DNA of 64,000 nt from Bacteroidia bacterium (GCA_030430535.1 JAUIKY010000007.1:49241-113240); one strand, 5' to 3'; shown: positions 33,476-42,815, counted from the first letter of the stretch. A program made the numbers and translations. The notes: generated by a model not told the origin, from the sequence alone.

Positions 33476-33564
33476 AACCCATTGGTTTGTTATGTTGAAC
33501 CATAAATAAATCTAATGGGCATTTGTTGGTGCGTTGTGTAAAAAAATACTAATTTTATACAGCT

Positions 33565-34692
33565 ATGAAACCACATAATGCTCCAAGAAAAGGATTTGTT
33601 TTTAAAAGTTACGAAGCGCCCAATCAATCGCCGTTCGAAAAACTTTTCGAGATTTTCAAGGAATTGATTACCCATACTTCGGGCGATTTTGACGAGGCTA
33701 TAGATTGGCTGCGCGAATTAGATAGGGAATATGAATTGACTACTCCCGATTACACCATTGACGATTTTATTGAAGACCTCAAAAAGAAAGGCTATTTGCG
33801 TGAAGAAATCGACCCAGACGGAAACGGTTCGTTGTCCATTACAGCAAAAACCGAACGAGCCATTCGTCAACAAGCACTCGACCAGATTTTTGGGAAAATT
33901 AAACGCAGCGGACAGGGCAACCATAAAAGTAAAAGCCCCGGCATTGGTGATGAGCATACGGGCGATTATAGAAGCTACCAGTTTGGCGATGCGCTCGATA
34001 AAGTTTCGATGACCGAAAGTTTAAAAAATGCACAGATCAGTCATGGAATTTCAGATTTTACCTTATCGGAAGACGATTTGGTGGTCGAGGAAACTCTGCA
34101 TAAATCGCAAATGAGTACCGTGCTGATGATTGATATAAGTCACAGTATGATTTTGTACGGTGAAGACCGTATTACACCGGCTAAAAAAGTAGCCATGGCT
34201 CTAGCCGAACTTATCACAACGCGCTACCCCAAAGATACGCTCGATATTTTGGTGTTCGGTAACGATGCTTGGCAAATTGAAATCAAGGATTTGCCCTATT
34301 TAAAAGTAGGCCCTTACCACACCAATACCGTAGCGGGGCTGGAATTGGCAATGGATTTACTAAGAAGAAAGCGCAATACCAACAAACAGATTTTTATGAT
34401 TACCGACGGTAAACCAAGCTGTTTGCGTTTGCCCAGCGGTGAATATTTTAAGGACAGTTTTGGGCTAAACCCCAATATTGTAAACAAGTGCTATATGATG
34501 GCACAGCAAGCCCGCCGATTGCATATTCCCATTACGACTTTTATGATAGCCAAAGACGATTATTTAATGCAGTTTGTTAGGGAGTTTACTTATGCCAACC
34601 AAGGTAAAGCCTTTTATACCGGGCTAAAAGGATTGGGCGAAATGATTTTTGAAGATTACGAAACCAACAGAAAAAAACGGATTCGAGGGTAA
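33565..34692 (+). CDS. von Willebrand factor A (vWA) domain protein partnered with AAA+ ATPase
   Basis: 375 residues. An unrecognised charged N-terminal half (1-175) is followed by a vWA domain (about 178-365) with the MIDAS motif DISHS in VLMIDISHSMIL, a Thr near TNTVAGLELA and FMITDGKP. No signal peptide is present, so it is cytosolic. The AAA+ gene follows 91 bp later on the same strand. MoxR/vWA pairs act as chaperone or metal-insertion machines, but the client is unknown. Position downstream of the oxygen regulators suggests, but does not prove, a role in enzyme maturation. Confidence 0.85.
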   Translation: MKPHNAPRKGFVFKSYEAPNQSPFEKLFEIFKELITHTSGDFDEAIDWLRELDREYELTTPDYTIDDFIEDLKKKGYLREEIDPDGNGSLSITAKTERAIRQQALDQIFGKIKRSGQGNHKSKSPGIGDEHTGDYRSYQFGDALDKVSMTESLKNAQISHGISDFTLSEDDLVVEETLHKSQMSTVLMIDISHSMILYGEDRITPAKKVAMALAELITTRYPKDTLDILVFGNDAWQIEIKDLPYLKVGPYHTNTVAGLELAMDLLRRKRNTNKQIFMITDGKPSCLRLPSGEYFKDSFGLNPNIVNKCYMMAQQARRLHIPITTFMIAKDDYLMQFVREFTYANQGKAFYTGLKGLGEMIFEDYETNRKKRIRG

Positions 34693-34783
34693 AATAGTTT
34701 AAAATTTAAAAGTTTCTCCCTAAAATTTGAAGCATAATTATCACATCGATCGGAGTTGAGATGTGTCTTAAGCAAATTAAAAT

Positions 34784-36250
34784 ATGAATATAGAAAATAT
34801 AGAAACACTAGGCGAATTAAAAAAAACAGGTTATCACAGCAAATCCATAAAAGATGAATTGCGCGACAACCTCATCCAAAAAATAAAAAATAAGGAAACT
34901 GCTTTTGAAGGCGTTCACGGTTACGAAAACACAGTAATCCCAGAATTGGAACGCGCCATTTTATCACGGCATAACATTAATTTGTTAGGGCTTCGCGGAC
35001 AGGCCAAAACCCGATTGGCACGTTTAATGCTCAATTTATTGGATGAATACATCCCTTTTGTTGAAGGTTCGGAGATTAATGACGATCCATTTAATCCCAT
35101 TTCAAGATATGCCAAGGAATTAATAAAAGAAAAAGGAGACGATACTCCTATTTCTTGGTTGCACCGAAGCGAGCGTTTTGCCGAAAAACTGGCCACCCCC
35201 GATGTTACGGTAGCCGATATTATTGGCGATGTAGATCCCATAAAAGCGGCCAATTTAAAACTGAGTTATGCTGACGATAGAGTGATTCACTACGGCATGA
35301 TTCCCCGTGCCAATCGTTGCATTTTTGTGATTAACGAACTGCCCGATCTTCAAGCGAGGATTCAGGTGGCACTATTCAATATTTTGCAGGAAGGCGATAT
35401 TCAAATTAGAGGGTTTAAGTTGCGCTTACCGCTCGATATACAATTCCTGTTTACGGCAAACCCCGAAGATTACACCAACCGGGGCAGTATTGTAACGCCA
35501 CTGAAAGACCGCATTGGTTCGCAAATTCTAACCCATTATCCCACCGATATTGAAACCGCCAAACGGATTACCCAACAGGAAGCCAAGTTGGTTGAAGACC
35601 AAAAAGCCAATGTAGCCGTACCCGATTTAGCAAGGGATTTATTGGAACAAATTGTTTTTGAAGCCCGTAAAAGCGATTACATTGATGCCAAAAGTGGAGT
35701 GAGTGCCCGATTGAGCATCACCGCTTTAGAGAATTTGATGAGTACCGCCGAACGACGTGCCTTGATTAGTGGTGATAAGAATACTACGGTACGGCTTTCA
35801 GATTTTGTGGGCATCATTCCTGCCATAACCGGAAAAGTGGAATTGGTTTACGAGGGCGAACAGGAAGGAGCTGCGGTGGTGGCCTATAATTTAATTGGCG
35901 AAGCTGTAAAAAGTGTATTCCCAAATTTGTTTCCCAAAATTGAAAAATTGAAAAAGCAAACCGACGAAAGCCCCTATGATGAGTTGGTATCATGGTTTTT
36001 CAACGAAAAGGAAGGTTTCGAACTGTTGGATGATATCAATGATGGTGAATATAAGAGCCTGTTGGATTCCATCGACCCGCTAAATAATTTGTTGCGCAAT
36101 TTTCAGCCTAATTTAAAAAAGGCAGACCAATATTTCATTAAAGAGTTTATTCTTTGGGCATTGGTGGAGTTTAAGCTTTTAAGTAAAAAGCGTTTTTCCG
36201 AAGGACTTCAGTTTAAAGATCCCTACGGCAGTTTTATCAGTGGTATTTAA
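34784..36250 (+). CDS. AAA+ ATPase of the magnesium-chelatase/MoxR type
   Basis: 488 residues. Walker A is LLGLRGQAKTRLARL (about 65-80). Walker B is CIFVINELPDL, in which the usual Asp before Glu is Asn; I believe this is normal for this Bacteroidota subfamily. Sensor 1 lies in FLFTANPEDYTNRG, and the arginine-finger region is TPLKDRIGSQI. A helical lid and a C-terminal helical extension follow to residue 488. With the vWA protein upstream it forms a chelatase-like or MoxR-like pair. A terminator follows 115 bp downstream. Confidence 0.88.
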   Translation: MNIENIETLGELKKTGYHSKSIKDELRDNLIQKIKNKETAFEGVHGYENTVIPELERAILSRHNINLLGLRGQAKTRLARLMLNLLDEYIPFVEGSEINDDPFNPISRYAKELIKEKGDDTPISWLHRSERFAEKLATPDVTVADIIGDVDPIKAANLKLSYADDRVIHYGMIPRANRCIFVINELPDLQARIQVALFNILQEGDIQIRGFKLRLPLDIQFLFTANPEDYTNRGSIVTPLKDRIGSQILTHYPTDIETAKRITQQEAKLVEDQKANVAVPDLARDLLEQIVFEARKSDYIDAKSGVSARLSITALENLMSTAERRALISGDKNTTVRLSDFVGIIPAITGKVELVYEGEQEGAAVVAYNLIGEAVKSVFPNLFPKIEKLKKQTDESPYDELVSWFFNEKEGFELLDDINDGEYKSLLDSIDPLNNLLRNFQPNLKKADQYFIKEFILWALVEFKLLSKKRFSEGLQFKDPYGSFISGI

Positions 36251-36364
36251 TTGAAAAGCATTACCGAGGCCCTGCCCAAGGTTTCCATTGAAATTGCGAT
36301 GCACTGAACGCAGTCGAATTTGTCATTCCGTAATCCCGATAGATATGGTGAGAGGAATGTAAAT

Positions 36365-36405
36365 AAAAAATACGATTTAGCTTCGAAGGCGAAATCGTAT
36401 TTTTT
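36365..36405. terminator. Terminator after the vWA/AAA+ genes
   Basis: AAAAAATACGATTT (36365-36378) pairs with AAATCGTATTTTTT (36392-36405), a 14-bp arm around a loop containing CTTCGAAG. The T tract on the plus strand fits a rho-independent terminator for the AAA+ gene. Confidence 0.75.
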
Positions 36406-36566
36406 TATTCCATTATTTTCAACGGTTCAAATTTTCAAATCTGTATTAAAAACCGTTTAATTTTTCGGGGTCTTGAAAAAGCACATTTTCAATTCGTATG
36501 AGGTAGTTTTTGCTCTGTGTTTTCATTATATTAAGCCAATAATCATGTTTTTTGGGCTGTTTTTAA

Positions 36567-36580
36567 TTGAAAATTGTCAA
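36567..36580 (+). promoter_or_regulatory. Perfect TTGA-N6-TCAA palindrome close to the phosphatase-glycosidase start
   Basis: TTGAAAATTGTCAA matches the Fnr half-sites perfectly but ends only 26 bp before the ATG at 36607. A -7 element at the 33-bp spacing used elsewhere would fall on the start codon. It could act as a repressor site, serve another start, or be fortuitous. Confidence 0.35.
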
Positions 36581-36606
36581 AAAACGCAAAATTTTGTTTT
36601 TAATAT

Positions 36607-38691
36607 ATGGATTCAGACCTTGCAAAAAAGTACCCGATCAAATTATTGTCATTTGATATTGATAATACCTTAATTGAGTTTCACACCTTAAAGGGAAATT
36701 TTACAAAAATTTGGAATAAATATAAAGATGACACCGAAGTCTTGCTTACTTACAATACTGGCCGACTTATTGGTGATGTAAAAAACTTAATTAAAAAAGG
36801 TGTCTTGCCAGAACCCGATTATATTATCTCGGGCGTGGGCACCCATATTTACGATTATCCGAATAAAAGAGTTGTAAAGGAATTTAACGATATACTTGAT
36901 GAAGGTTGGGATTTAGAAGCTGTTGAAAATATTGTTCAGAGTATAAACCACCCGATTAGCGAACAGCCATTACGATTTCAGCATTCCTATAAAAGAAGCT
37001 ACTTTTTTTATGACGCTACTCCAAATCTTATAGAAGGTATTGAAAAGGATTTTGAAAAAGCGAATATGCACATTAACGTGGTGTATTCCGGTGATAAATT
37101 TTTGGATATTCTACCCAAATGGGCCAACAAAGGAAATGCTTTGCAGTGGTTGCTTCAAAAGTTGGAAATAAGCACTAGCGAAACCCTTGTGGCAGGAGAT
37201 AGCGGTAACGATTCTGCGATGTTCAATTTAGAAGATGTTAAGGGCATAGTAGTGGCCAATGCCCATCAAGAACTTTATAAGTTTACAAAATACAGACAGA
37301 TTTATCATGCCGAAGGTGAGCACGGCAATGGCGTTATTGAAGGTTTGGTGTATTACGGTGTTTTGCCCAAAGAAGCATTGGCTGCCATGGACAAGGACCA
37401 TTCTGAAGATTTTATCATTCAAAAGGAATTGAACAATATTGCACAAGAGGATGAAGATGAAAAAATAGCCTTAATAAAAGAAGGTTACATCAAAGCAGTT
37501 GAAGCCCTAAAAAAGAATATCACGCCGTTGGGCTTTTCGGCCTGCTCTATTAAAGATAACGTACCCAGCGGTACCGACGAAAATTATCATAGTGTTTGGG
37601 CACGAGATGGCGCCATTACCGTAATTGGTTCGTTGCCCCTAATCCGTGATAAGGAAATCCACCAATGCCAACGGCAAACGTTAATCACGTTATTTGAGCA
37701 CATTTCACGCAACGGACAAATCCCTTCCAATGTTAGGATAAAGGACAATGTGCCCGATTATTCGGGGGTAGGAGGTATTTGCTCAATCGATAGTGGTATT
37801 TGGGTTGTGATTGCCTTTTACGAATATGTAAATGTTACAAAAGATATCGATTTCCTTCGGAAGTATATTTCAGATATAAAAGAAACCATGCGATGGTTGG
37901 GTGCGCATGACAGTAATAACGATGCACTATTGGAAATTCCCGAAGCTGGCGATTGGACCGATTTATTCGGCGGAAGCTACAATATTCTTTACGACGAAAT
38001 TCTTTGGTATCGAGCCAATGTATGTTTTGGAAGAATGTTGGAAATGTTGGGCGAATATGAAGAGGCCGGCGAGTATATCCGATGGTCGCAGGTCATAAAA
38101 AAGGAAATACTTATTAACTTTTGGCCATCAACACAACAAAAATTATTTCAGTCGGTTTCGTTTGCAGAACGACAGTTTACGTTGGGAGATACTTCGTATT
38201 TAATCGCCCAAACCACACCATTCGATTTTGGTTGGCGTTGCGATGTATTCGGTAATGTGTTGGCCTTTTTACACGGCACCGTTGATGCCGAAAAAGCGCA
38301 CCAAACCTTTAAGTTTATGCTGGGTGTAGGGGTTAACGATCCGTTTCCGGTTTCGAATGTATATCCCGTAGTTACTCCGGGCGATCCCGATTGGAAACCT
38401 TACTATACGGTTAATTTATTGAATCTTCCGCACCATTACCACAATGGGGGAATTTGGCCGTTTGTTGGTGGCTTTTGGGTAAAGTTTATCAATAAATTAG
38501 GCTTAAAGGATGTCGCTGTTTCTGAGTTGCACAAACTGGCATTGATCAATAAGGAAGGCTTGACCGAAGAATGGGAATTCACCGAATGGGCGCACGGTAC
38601 CACAGGAAAAGCCATGGGAAAAGCCTATCAAGCTTGGTCGGCTGCCCAATACATTTCAGCATGTCACGATTTAAACATAATTAACAAATAA
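36607..38691 (+). CDS. Sucrose-phosphatase-like HAD domain fused to a GH100-like glycosidase
   Basis: 694 residues. The HAD domain (about 10-255) is of the sucrose-phosphatase type, with motif I DIDNT (Asp17, Asp19) and motif IV VAGDSGNDSAMF. The C-terminal (alpha/alpha)6-type domain (about 285-690) resembles GH100 neutral/alkaline invertases. Visible motifs are VWARDGAITV, IDSGIWVVIAFYEY (Asp395, matching the invertase catalytic Asp), DWTDLF, YHNGGIWPFV, and TEEWEFTEWAHGTTGKA where the family's catalytic Glu lies. The GT4 gene follows after 10 bp and would make the phosphorylated disaccharide that this HAD domain dephosphorylates. A hydrolase on the same chain could then cleave it. Substrate identity (sucrose or mannosylfructose) is inferred. 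Confidence 0.85.
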   Translation: MDSDLAKKYPIKLLSFDIDNTLIEFHTLKGNFTKIWNKYKDDTEVLLTYNTGRLIGDVKNLIKKGVLPEPDYIISGVGTHIYDYPNKRVVKEFNDILDEGWDLEAVENIVQSINHPISEQPLRFQHSYKRSYFFYDATPNLIEGIEKDFEKANMHINVVYSGDKFLDILPKWANKGNALQWLLQKLEISTSETLVAGDSGNDSAMFNLEDVKGIVVANAHQELYKFTKYRQIYHAEGEHGNGVIEGLVYYGVLPKEALAAMDKDHSEDFIIQKELNNIAQEDEDEKIALIKEGYIKAVEALKKNITPLGFSACSIKDNVPSGTDENYHSVWARDGAITVIGSLPLIRDKEIHQCQRQTLITLFEHISRNGQIPSNVRIKDNVPDYSGVGGICSIDSGIWVVIAFYEYVNVTKDIDFLRKYISDIKETMRWLGAHDSNNDALLEIPEAGDWTDLFGGSYNILYDEILWYRANVCFGRMLEMLGEYEEAGEYIRWSQVIKKEILINFWPSTQQKLFQSVSFAERQFTLGDTSYLIAQTTPFDFGWRCDVFGNVLAFLHGTVDAEKAHQTFKFMLGVGVNDPFPVSNVYPVVTPGDPDWKPYYTVNLLNLPHHYHNGGIWPFVGGFWVKFINKLGLKDVAVSELHKLALINKEGLTEEWEFTEWAHGTTGKAMGKAYQAWSAAQYISACHDLNIINK

Positions 38692-38701
38692 ATACAAAAC
38701 C

Positions 38702-39979
38702 ATGAAGTCAATTTTAATGATATCTCTGCACGGATACGTTGGTGCAAACGCCGAATTAGGAAAACCAGATACAGGAGGGCAAGTAGTTTATGTGTTAGAG
38801 CTGGCTGAGCGTTTTAGCCGATTGGGTAAACGAGTGGATTTGGTTACCCGTCAATTTGAAGACCAACCCGAATACGACCACGTCGATGAAAATTACAGTG
38901 TTTGGCGCATCCCTTTTGGGGGCAAAAAATTCATCCGAAAGGAAGATATGCACGACCACCTCAAAAAGTTTGTTACAAATTGCTTGGCGGCCATAAAAAA
39001 GGAACGAAAAAAGTACGATGTTGTTTACAGTCATTATTGGGATGCCGGTTGGGCCGGACAAAAAATTGCTGAAGAATTAGGTATTTCGCATGTGCATACA
39101 CCGCATTCGTTGGGGTGGTGGAAACAACACACCATGGGCAGCGATATGGACGAAAAGGAGATGGAAAAGAAATACCGTTTTAAGGAACGCATTAGAAAGG
39201 AGTATTTTGTCTATCAAATGTGTAATTACGTTATCGCAACAACACTACCACAGGTAGATTTGCTGACACAACAATATGATGTATTGCCGAGAAACTGTGG
39301 CATGATTCCTCCAGGAATAGACGAAAATAGATTCTACCCCGTGCCATCAAAAGAGAATGACAAAATACGTTCTAAGTACGATATCCATCCTACCGATATT
39401 TTGGCCTTGGGAAGAATGGCGCATAACAAAGGTTACGACTTGCTGTTACAAGCATTACCGACAGTTTTTGAATTGTGCCCAGAAGCGCGATTGGTGGCAG
39501 CTATTGGAGGCGATAATTCGAAACAGGACGATAAAGGTGTGGCAGGGTTGAAAATATTGGCCAACGAGTTAGGAGTGGCCGATAGAATTGCTTGGAAAAA
39601 TTATATAGCTGATGAAGATTTGGCCAACGTGTACCGCTCGGCCAATATTTTTGCAATGCCTTCGCGTTATGAGCCTTTTGGTATGGTAGCTATTGAGGCC
39701 ATGGCCTGCGGAACGCCAAGTGTGGTTACCGTACACGGAGGTTTATACGATTTAATCGATTTTGGAAATCAGGCTTTATTTGCCGATCCGCATCGTCCAT
39801 TGGAATTTGGAGCAATGCTATCAATGCCTTTGTTATATCCTAAAATGCGCAACGAACTATCGGTTGAAGGAGCAAGGTTTGCCCGCCGAAATTTTGGGTG
39901 GACAGGTATTGCTAAGCGTATGATTAAAGTATTTGAAAATTCTATCAATCAGCGTACCATGGAATCTAATATTTTTTAA
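38702..39979 (+). CDS. GT4 glycosyltransferase, sucrose-phosphate / mannosylfructose-phosphate synthase type
   Basis: 425 residues with a GT-B fold. The start LHGYVGANAELGKPDTGGQV is the fructose-6-phosphate-side signature of sucrose-phosphate synthases and their relatives. It is followed by SHYWDAGWAG and HTPHSLGWWKQ, which I associate more with mannosylfructose-phosphate synthase. The C-terminal nucleotide-sugar motif is RYEPFGMVAIEAMACGTP (the E-x7-E). It probably transfers a hexose from a nucleotide sugar to fructose-6-phosphate to form a compatible-solute precursor. It lies 10 bp behind the phosphatase-glycosidase gene. Its stop shares TTAA with the convergent YdeI gene. Confidence 0.88.
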   Translation: MKSILMISLHGYVGANAELGKPDTGGQVVYVLELAERFSRLGKRVDLVTRQFEDQPEYDHVDENYSVWRIPFGGKKFIRKEDMHDHLKKFVTNCLAAIKKERKKYDVVYSHYWDAGWAGQKIAEELGISHVHTPHSLGWWKQHTMGSDMDEKEMEKKYRFKERIRKEYFVYQMCNYVIATTLPQVDLLTQQYDVLPRNCGMIPPGIDENRFYPVPSKENDKIRSKYDIHPTDILALGRMAHNKGYDLLLQALPTVFELCPEARLVAAIGGDNSKQDDKGVAGLKILANELGVADRIAWKNYIADEDLANVYRSANIFAMPSRYEPFGMVAIEAMACGTPSVVTVHGGLYDLIDFGNQALFADPHRPLEFGAMLSMPLLYPKMRNELSVEGARFARRNFGWTGIAKRMIKVFENSINQRTMESNIF

Positions 39980-40545
39980 TTCCTGGATTTTATGTTACAG
40001 GCGCATAATCGAATAATTTCGATAATGCGCCTTTTTCTCGTTTCTTCCCGTTTGGCTTGGTTTAGCCAATAGAGATAACTTTTTCTGTATGATGGTGCAA
40101 AATCTTTATAGTTATTGAAAGCTTCCCTGTTTTTATGGAATGCAATTTCTAAGTCCTCAGGTATTATGCCATTTTCAACATCGTCTAAGGCGGTCCAACT
40201 ACCGTTTAGCTTTGCAGTTTCAACAGTTCTTAGTCCGTTGTTATGCATTAAACCTTTGGTAGTCAGCTCTTCGATATAGGTCTTGTTCAAGGCGCTCCAA
40301 ACACTTTTTTCGTTGCGTGGCGTAAAATATTGTCGCCGTTTGCCGTTGCCCAAACTTTTTACGGTGGAATCAATCCAACCATAGCAAAGAGCCACTTTTA
40401 CGGCTTCTTCCCAACGCATACTTTCATTTTCATGGTCAACCTTGTAAAAAATAAGGAAAACCCCTTTGCTCGATTCGTGGTTTTCGTGTAGCCATAGCCG
40501 CCACTCGGTATCTTTTTTAAAATATAATTCGGGGAGTTTGGCCAA
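39976..40545 (-). CDS. YdeI/OmpD-associated family protein
   Basis: 189 residues, with ELYFKKDTEWRLWLHENH at the start, WEEAVKVALCYGWIDSTVKSL and RYFTPR-type segment (RQYFTPRNEKSVWS), all typical of the YdeI/BOF-like family (DUF1801-related). It ends in a helical region with SYRKSYLYWLNQAKREETRKRR. The family is linked to stress or peptide resistance in some bacteria, but its biochemical function is unknown. The start is TTG at 40545, 2 bp after the stop of the M1 peptidase gene, so the two are co-transcribed. Confidence 0.88.
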   Translation of the reverse strand: MAKLPELYFKKDTEWRLWLHENHESSKGVFLIFYKVDHENESMRWEEAVKVALCYGWIDSTVKSLGNGKRRQYFTPRNEKSVWSALNKTYIEELTTKGLMHNNGLRTVETAKLNGSWTALDDVENGIIPEDLEIAFHKNREAFNNYKDFAPSYRKSYLYWLNQAKREETRKRRIIEIIRLCACNIKSRN

Positions 40546-40547
40546 AA

Positions 40548-42194
40548 CTAAAGTTTTTTGCTTTCTATGTAAAAATCGGGGTCTACTTTAAAAGAATTAA
40601 TTTTGTCATCGAAACTTAAAGTGTCCCATTCTTGTTTTGGAAACAGCCATTGTTCCTTTCCGTTAATTGAAACTTGAATAGGCATGTCGAAATGTTCAAC
40701 CACATTATTCCAACGGAATTTAAGCGTGTTCTTTTTTATTGAGTATTCTAAAACTGGGACTTTTATGGTTCTTAAATACTGGTTGAAAAATTCGGTTAAA
40801 TCGATACCTGTTTCAGCGGAAAGGAAGTTTTCAATTTGTTGGGTGGTTACTGTTTGATGGTAAAATTGAGTATTCATTTTCCGGAGGATATTTCGCCATT
40901 TTCCGTCGTCTTCAATCAATTGGCGGAGCGTATGCAACATATTGGCGCCTTTATAATACATATCGCCAGAACCTTCACTGTTCACGTTGTAGTGGCCAAT
41001 TAAGGGCATGTCGTTTAAAATGTTTTTTCGAGTGCCGATAACATATTCTGAAGCCGCTTGTTTTCCGTAATAATAATCAAGAAACAGATTCTCTGAGTAG
41101 GCGGTAAAACTTTCGTGAATCCACATATCGGCAATATCTTTGTTTGTAATATTGTTGGCAAACCATTCGTGGCCCGACTCGTGTATAATAATAAAATCGA
41201 ATTTTAAGCCCCACCCCGTGCCCGATAGATCACGGCCCAAATAGCCATTTTGGTAGTGATTGCCGTAAGTGACACTACTTTGGTGTTCCATGCCCAAGTA
41301 CGGTACCTCGACCAATTTAAAGCCATCGGCATAAAACGGATACTGCCCAAACCAATGCTCGAAGGCTTTCATCATTTTCGGTGCATCTTTAAACTGTTCC
41401 TTGGCTTTTTCCAAGTTGTATTTTAAAACGTAATAATCCATATCGAGGTTACCTGCCATGCCATCGTAAACTTCAGAAAAGTGTGCGTAATCCGCAATGT
41501 TGATATTAACGCCATAGTTGTTAATGGGGTTGCTTACAAACCAACGGTAAGTTTTGGTGTCGCCGTATTGCTCAACGCTTCTTAACCTGCCGTTTGAAAC
41601 ATCCATTAAATGGGAGGGTACATTAACGCTTATTTGCATACTATCCACCTCGTCGTACATGTGGTCTTTACACGGCCACCAAACACTGGCACCCAAACCT
41701 TGGCAGGACGATGCGATAAAGTGTTCGCCGTTTTGGTCTTTTTTCCAAGAAATACCACCGTCCCATGGGGCGTTTACCGCTTCTTTTGGATGACCTTCGT
41801 AAAACAGTTCCAAGCTTTTTGTTTCACCAATTTCCTGATTACTAACAAGTTTTATAAAGTGTGCATTGCCCTCGTGCTCTATTTGCAAATCTGCACCGTC
41901 TTGTGTGGCTTTTAATAGTTTCATTGGCGATTGCAAATCGATTTGCATCACCGAATGGTTTTTCAAAACTTTGTATTGAACCGTATTTTTCCCAGATATA
42001 AATTTGTTTTCTGGCTCTACTTTCATGTCGAGGTGGTAATAAGTCAAGTCCCACCATTCGCGCTCTGGGGTAATGCTGCCCCTTAAGGTGTCTTGTCTTG
42101 TGAAATTGCCTTTTTGTGTGAGTAAAGCTTGCGCATTTAATGTGCTAAAATAAGTTGCCAAAAAAAATAGAAGTAAAAATAAACGATGAGTCAT
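40548..42194 (-). CDS. M1-family (aminopeptidase N-like) zinc metallopeptidase, secreted
   Basis: 548 residues with a signal peptide (cleavage near TLNAQ-ALLT). An N-terminal beta-sandwich precedes the substrate motif LGMEHQSSV (the GxMEN position) and the zinc site HESGHEWFANN with the third ligand Glu in MWIHESFTAYSENL, an HExxH-x18-E arrangement. It is shorter than full M1 enzymes because the C-terminal helical domain is missing. It probably trims peptides in the periplasm or outside. YdeI follows, and a DUF6265 gene precedes it by 35 bp. Confidence 0.93.
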   Translation of the reverse strand: MTHRLFLLLFFLATYFSTLNAQALLTQKGNFTRQDTLRGSITPEREWWDLTYYHLDMKVEPENKFISGKNTVQYKVLKNHSVMQIDLQSPMKLLKATQDGADLQIEHEGNAHFIKLVSNQEIGETKSLELFYEGHPKEAVNAPWDGGISWKKDQNGEHFIASSCQGLGASVWWPCKDHMYDEVDSMQISVNVPSHLMDVSNGRLRSVEQYGDTKTYRWFVSNPINNYGVNINIADYAHFSEVYDGMAGNLDMDYYVLKYNLEKAKEQFKDAPKMMKAFEHWFGQYPFYADGFKLVEVPYLGMEHQSSVTYGNHYQNGYLGRDLSGTGWGLKFDFIIIHESGHEWFANNITNKDIADMWIHESFTAYSENLFLDYYYGKQAASEYVIGTRKNILNDMPLIGHYNVNSEGSGDMYYKGANMLHTLRQLIEDDGKWRNILRKMNTQFYHQTVTTQQIENFLSAETGIDLTEFFNQYLRTIKVPVLEYSIKKNTLKFRWNNVVEHFDMPIQVSINGKEQWLFPKQEWDTLSFDDKINSFKVDPDFYIESKKL

Positions 42195-42229
42195 GTTTTT
42201 ATATTCAGGAATATGGGGTTATATATTTG

Positions 42230-42712
42230 TTACTTTTTATAATGGAATGTCATGACTTTTATAGAGCCATCTTTTTGTTTCATATCAACATAAACATTCA
42301 TTTCGTTATTGCTGATTCTTTCAAAGGTCATGCCATCAAAAATAACTCTATTTGATGTAATTTTTTTTAAAGGAAAATCGATGGTTTCATCTTGGGTTTC
42401 CCAGCCTTTTAAATCGTTTCCAAAGTGTTTCAGTTGCAGAATGAGCGAGTTTTCCAATTGCCTTATAATTTCAATTTCATAAAAAGAGACTTTACCATTA
42501 TTGATGAGCTTGAAGGTGGCCATCATGGAATCTCCGGAGGGTTCGCTCCAGTTTTCCTCAATCGTACCTCCAAAAGCGTTTCCGGTCCAGTTTCCTGCTA
42601 TCCATGAAATGTTCTCCAACTTGGGCTCCAAAACATCTTCCTGTTGGGCAAATGCAGTATGTCCAAAGAGCAAAGATACCATTAACAGGGTTGTTTTAAA
42701 ATATGTTGTCAT
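42230..42712 (-). CDS. DUF6265-type secreted protein of unknown function
   Basis: 160 residues from the ATG at 42712 (MTTYFKTTLLMVSLLF). The frame runs on upstream to 42805, but that part crosses a terminator hairpin. A signal peptide ends near HTAFAQ. The mature part starts LENISWIAGNWTGNAFGGTIEENW, the DUF6265 pattern, followed by a calycin-like beta domain. The function is unknown. It lies 35 bp upstream of the M1 peptidase gene on the same strand. Confidence 0.8.
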   Translation of the reverse strand: MTTYFKTTLLMVSLLFGHTAFAQQEDVLEPKLENISWIAGNWTGNAFGGTIEENWSEPSGDSMMATFKLINNGKVSFYEIEIIRQLENSLILQLKHFGNDLKGWETQDETIDFPLKKITSNRVIFDGMTFERISNNEMNVYVDMKQKDGSIKVMTFHYKK

Positions 42713-42757
42713 GTTTATGCTTTTATGGCCTTGACAATTTAGTGAAAAATTAAAAAA

Positions 42758-42787
42758 AAACGCTTCGAAAAGAGCTTCGAAGCGTTT
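42758..42787 (-). terminator. Terminator after the acyl-CoA dehydrogenase gene
   Basis: AAACGCTTCGAA (42758-42769) pairs perfectly with TTCGAAGCGTTT (42776-42787) around a 6-base loop. In the minus-strand transcript the stem is followed by a run of nine T. It closes the beta-oxidation operon. Confidence 0.8.
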
Positions 42788-42815
42788 ATAAATTGAGTTA
42801 GTCACTTAAGTCTGC

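Larger units (their letters stand above)
36251..36606. other. Intergenic region with repeats, terminator and Fnr-like palindrome
   Basis: 356 bp. It holds a REP-like stretch (36301-36360) with GCACTGAACGCAGTCGAA and a GTCATTCC...GGAATG pair, the terminator at 36365-36405 and the TTGA-N6-TCAA palindrome at 36567-36580. A frame from 36473 to 36673 was judged non-coding. Confidence 0.55.

Noticed and set aside
36473..36673. A 66-codon plus-strand frame before the phosphatase-glycosidase gene
   Set aside because: It overlaps the start of the real gene, has no family resemblance and contains the regulatory palindrome; treated as chance.
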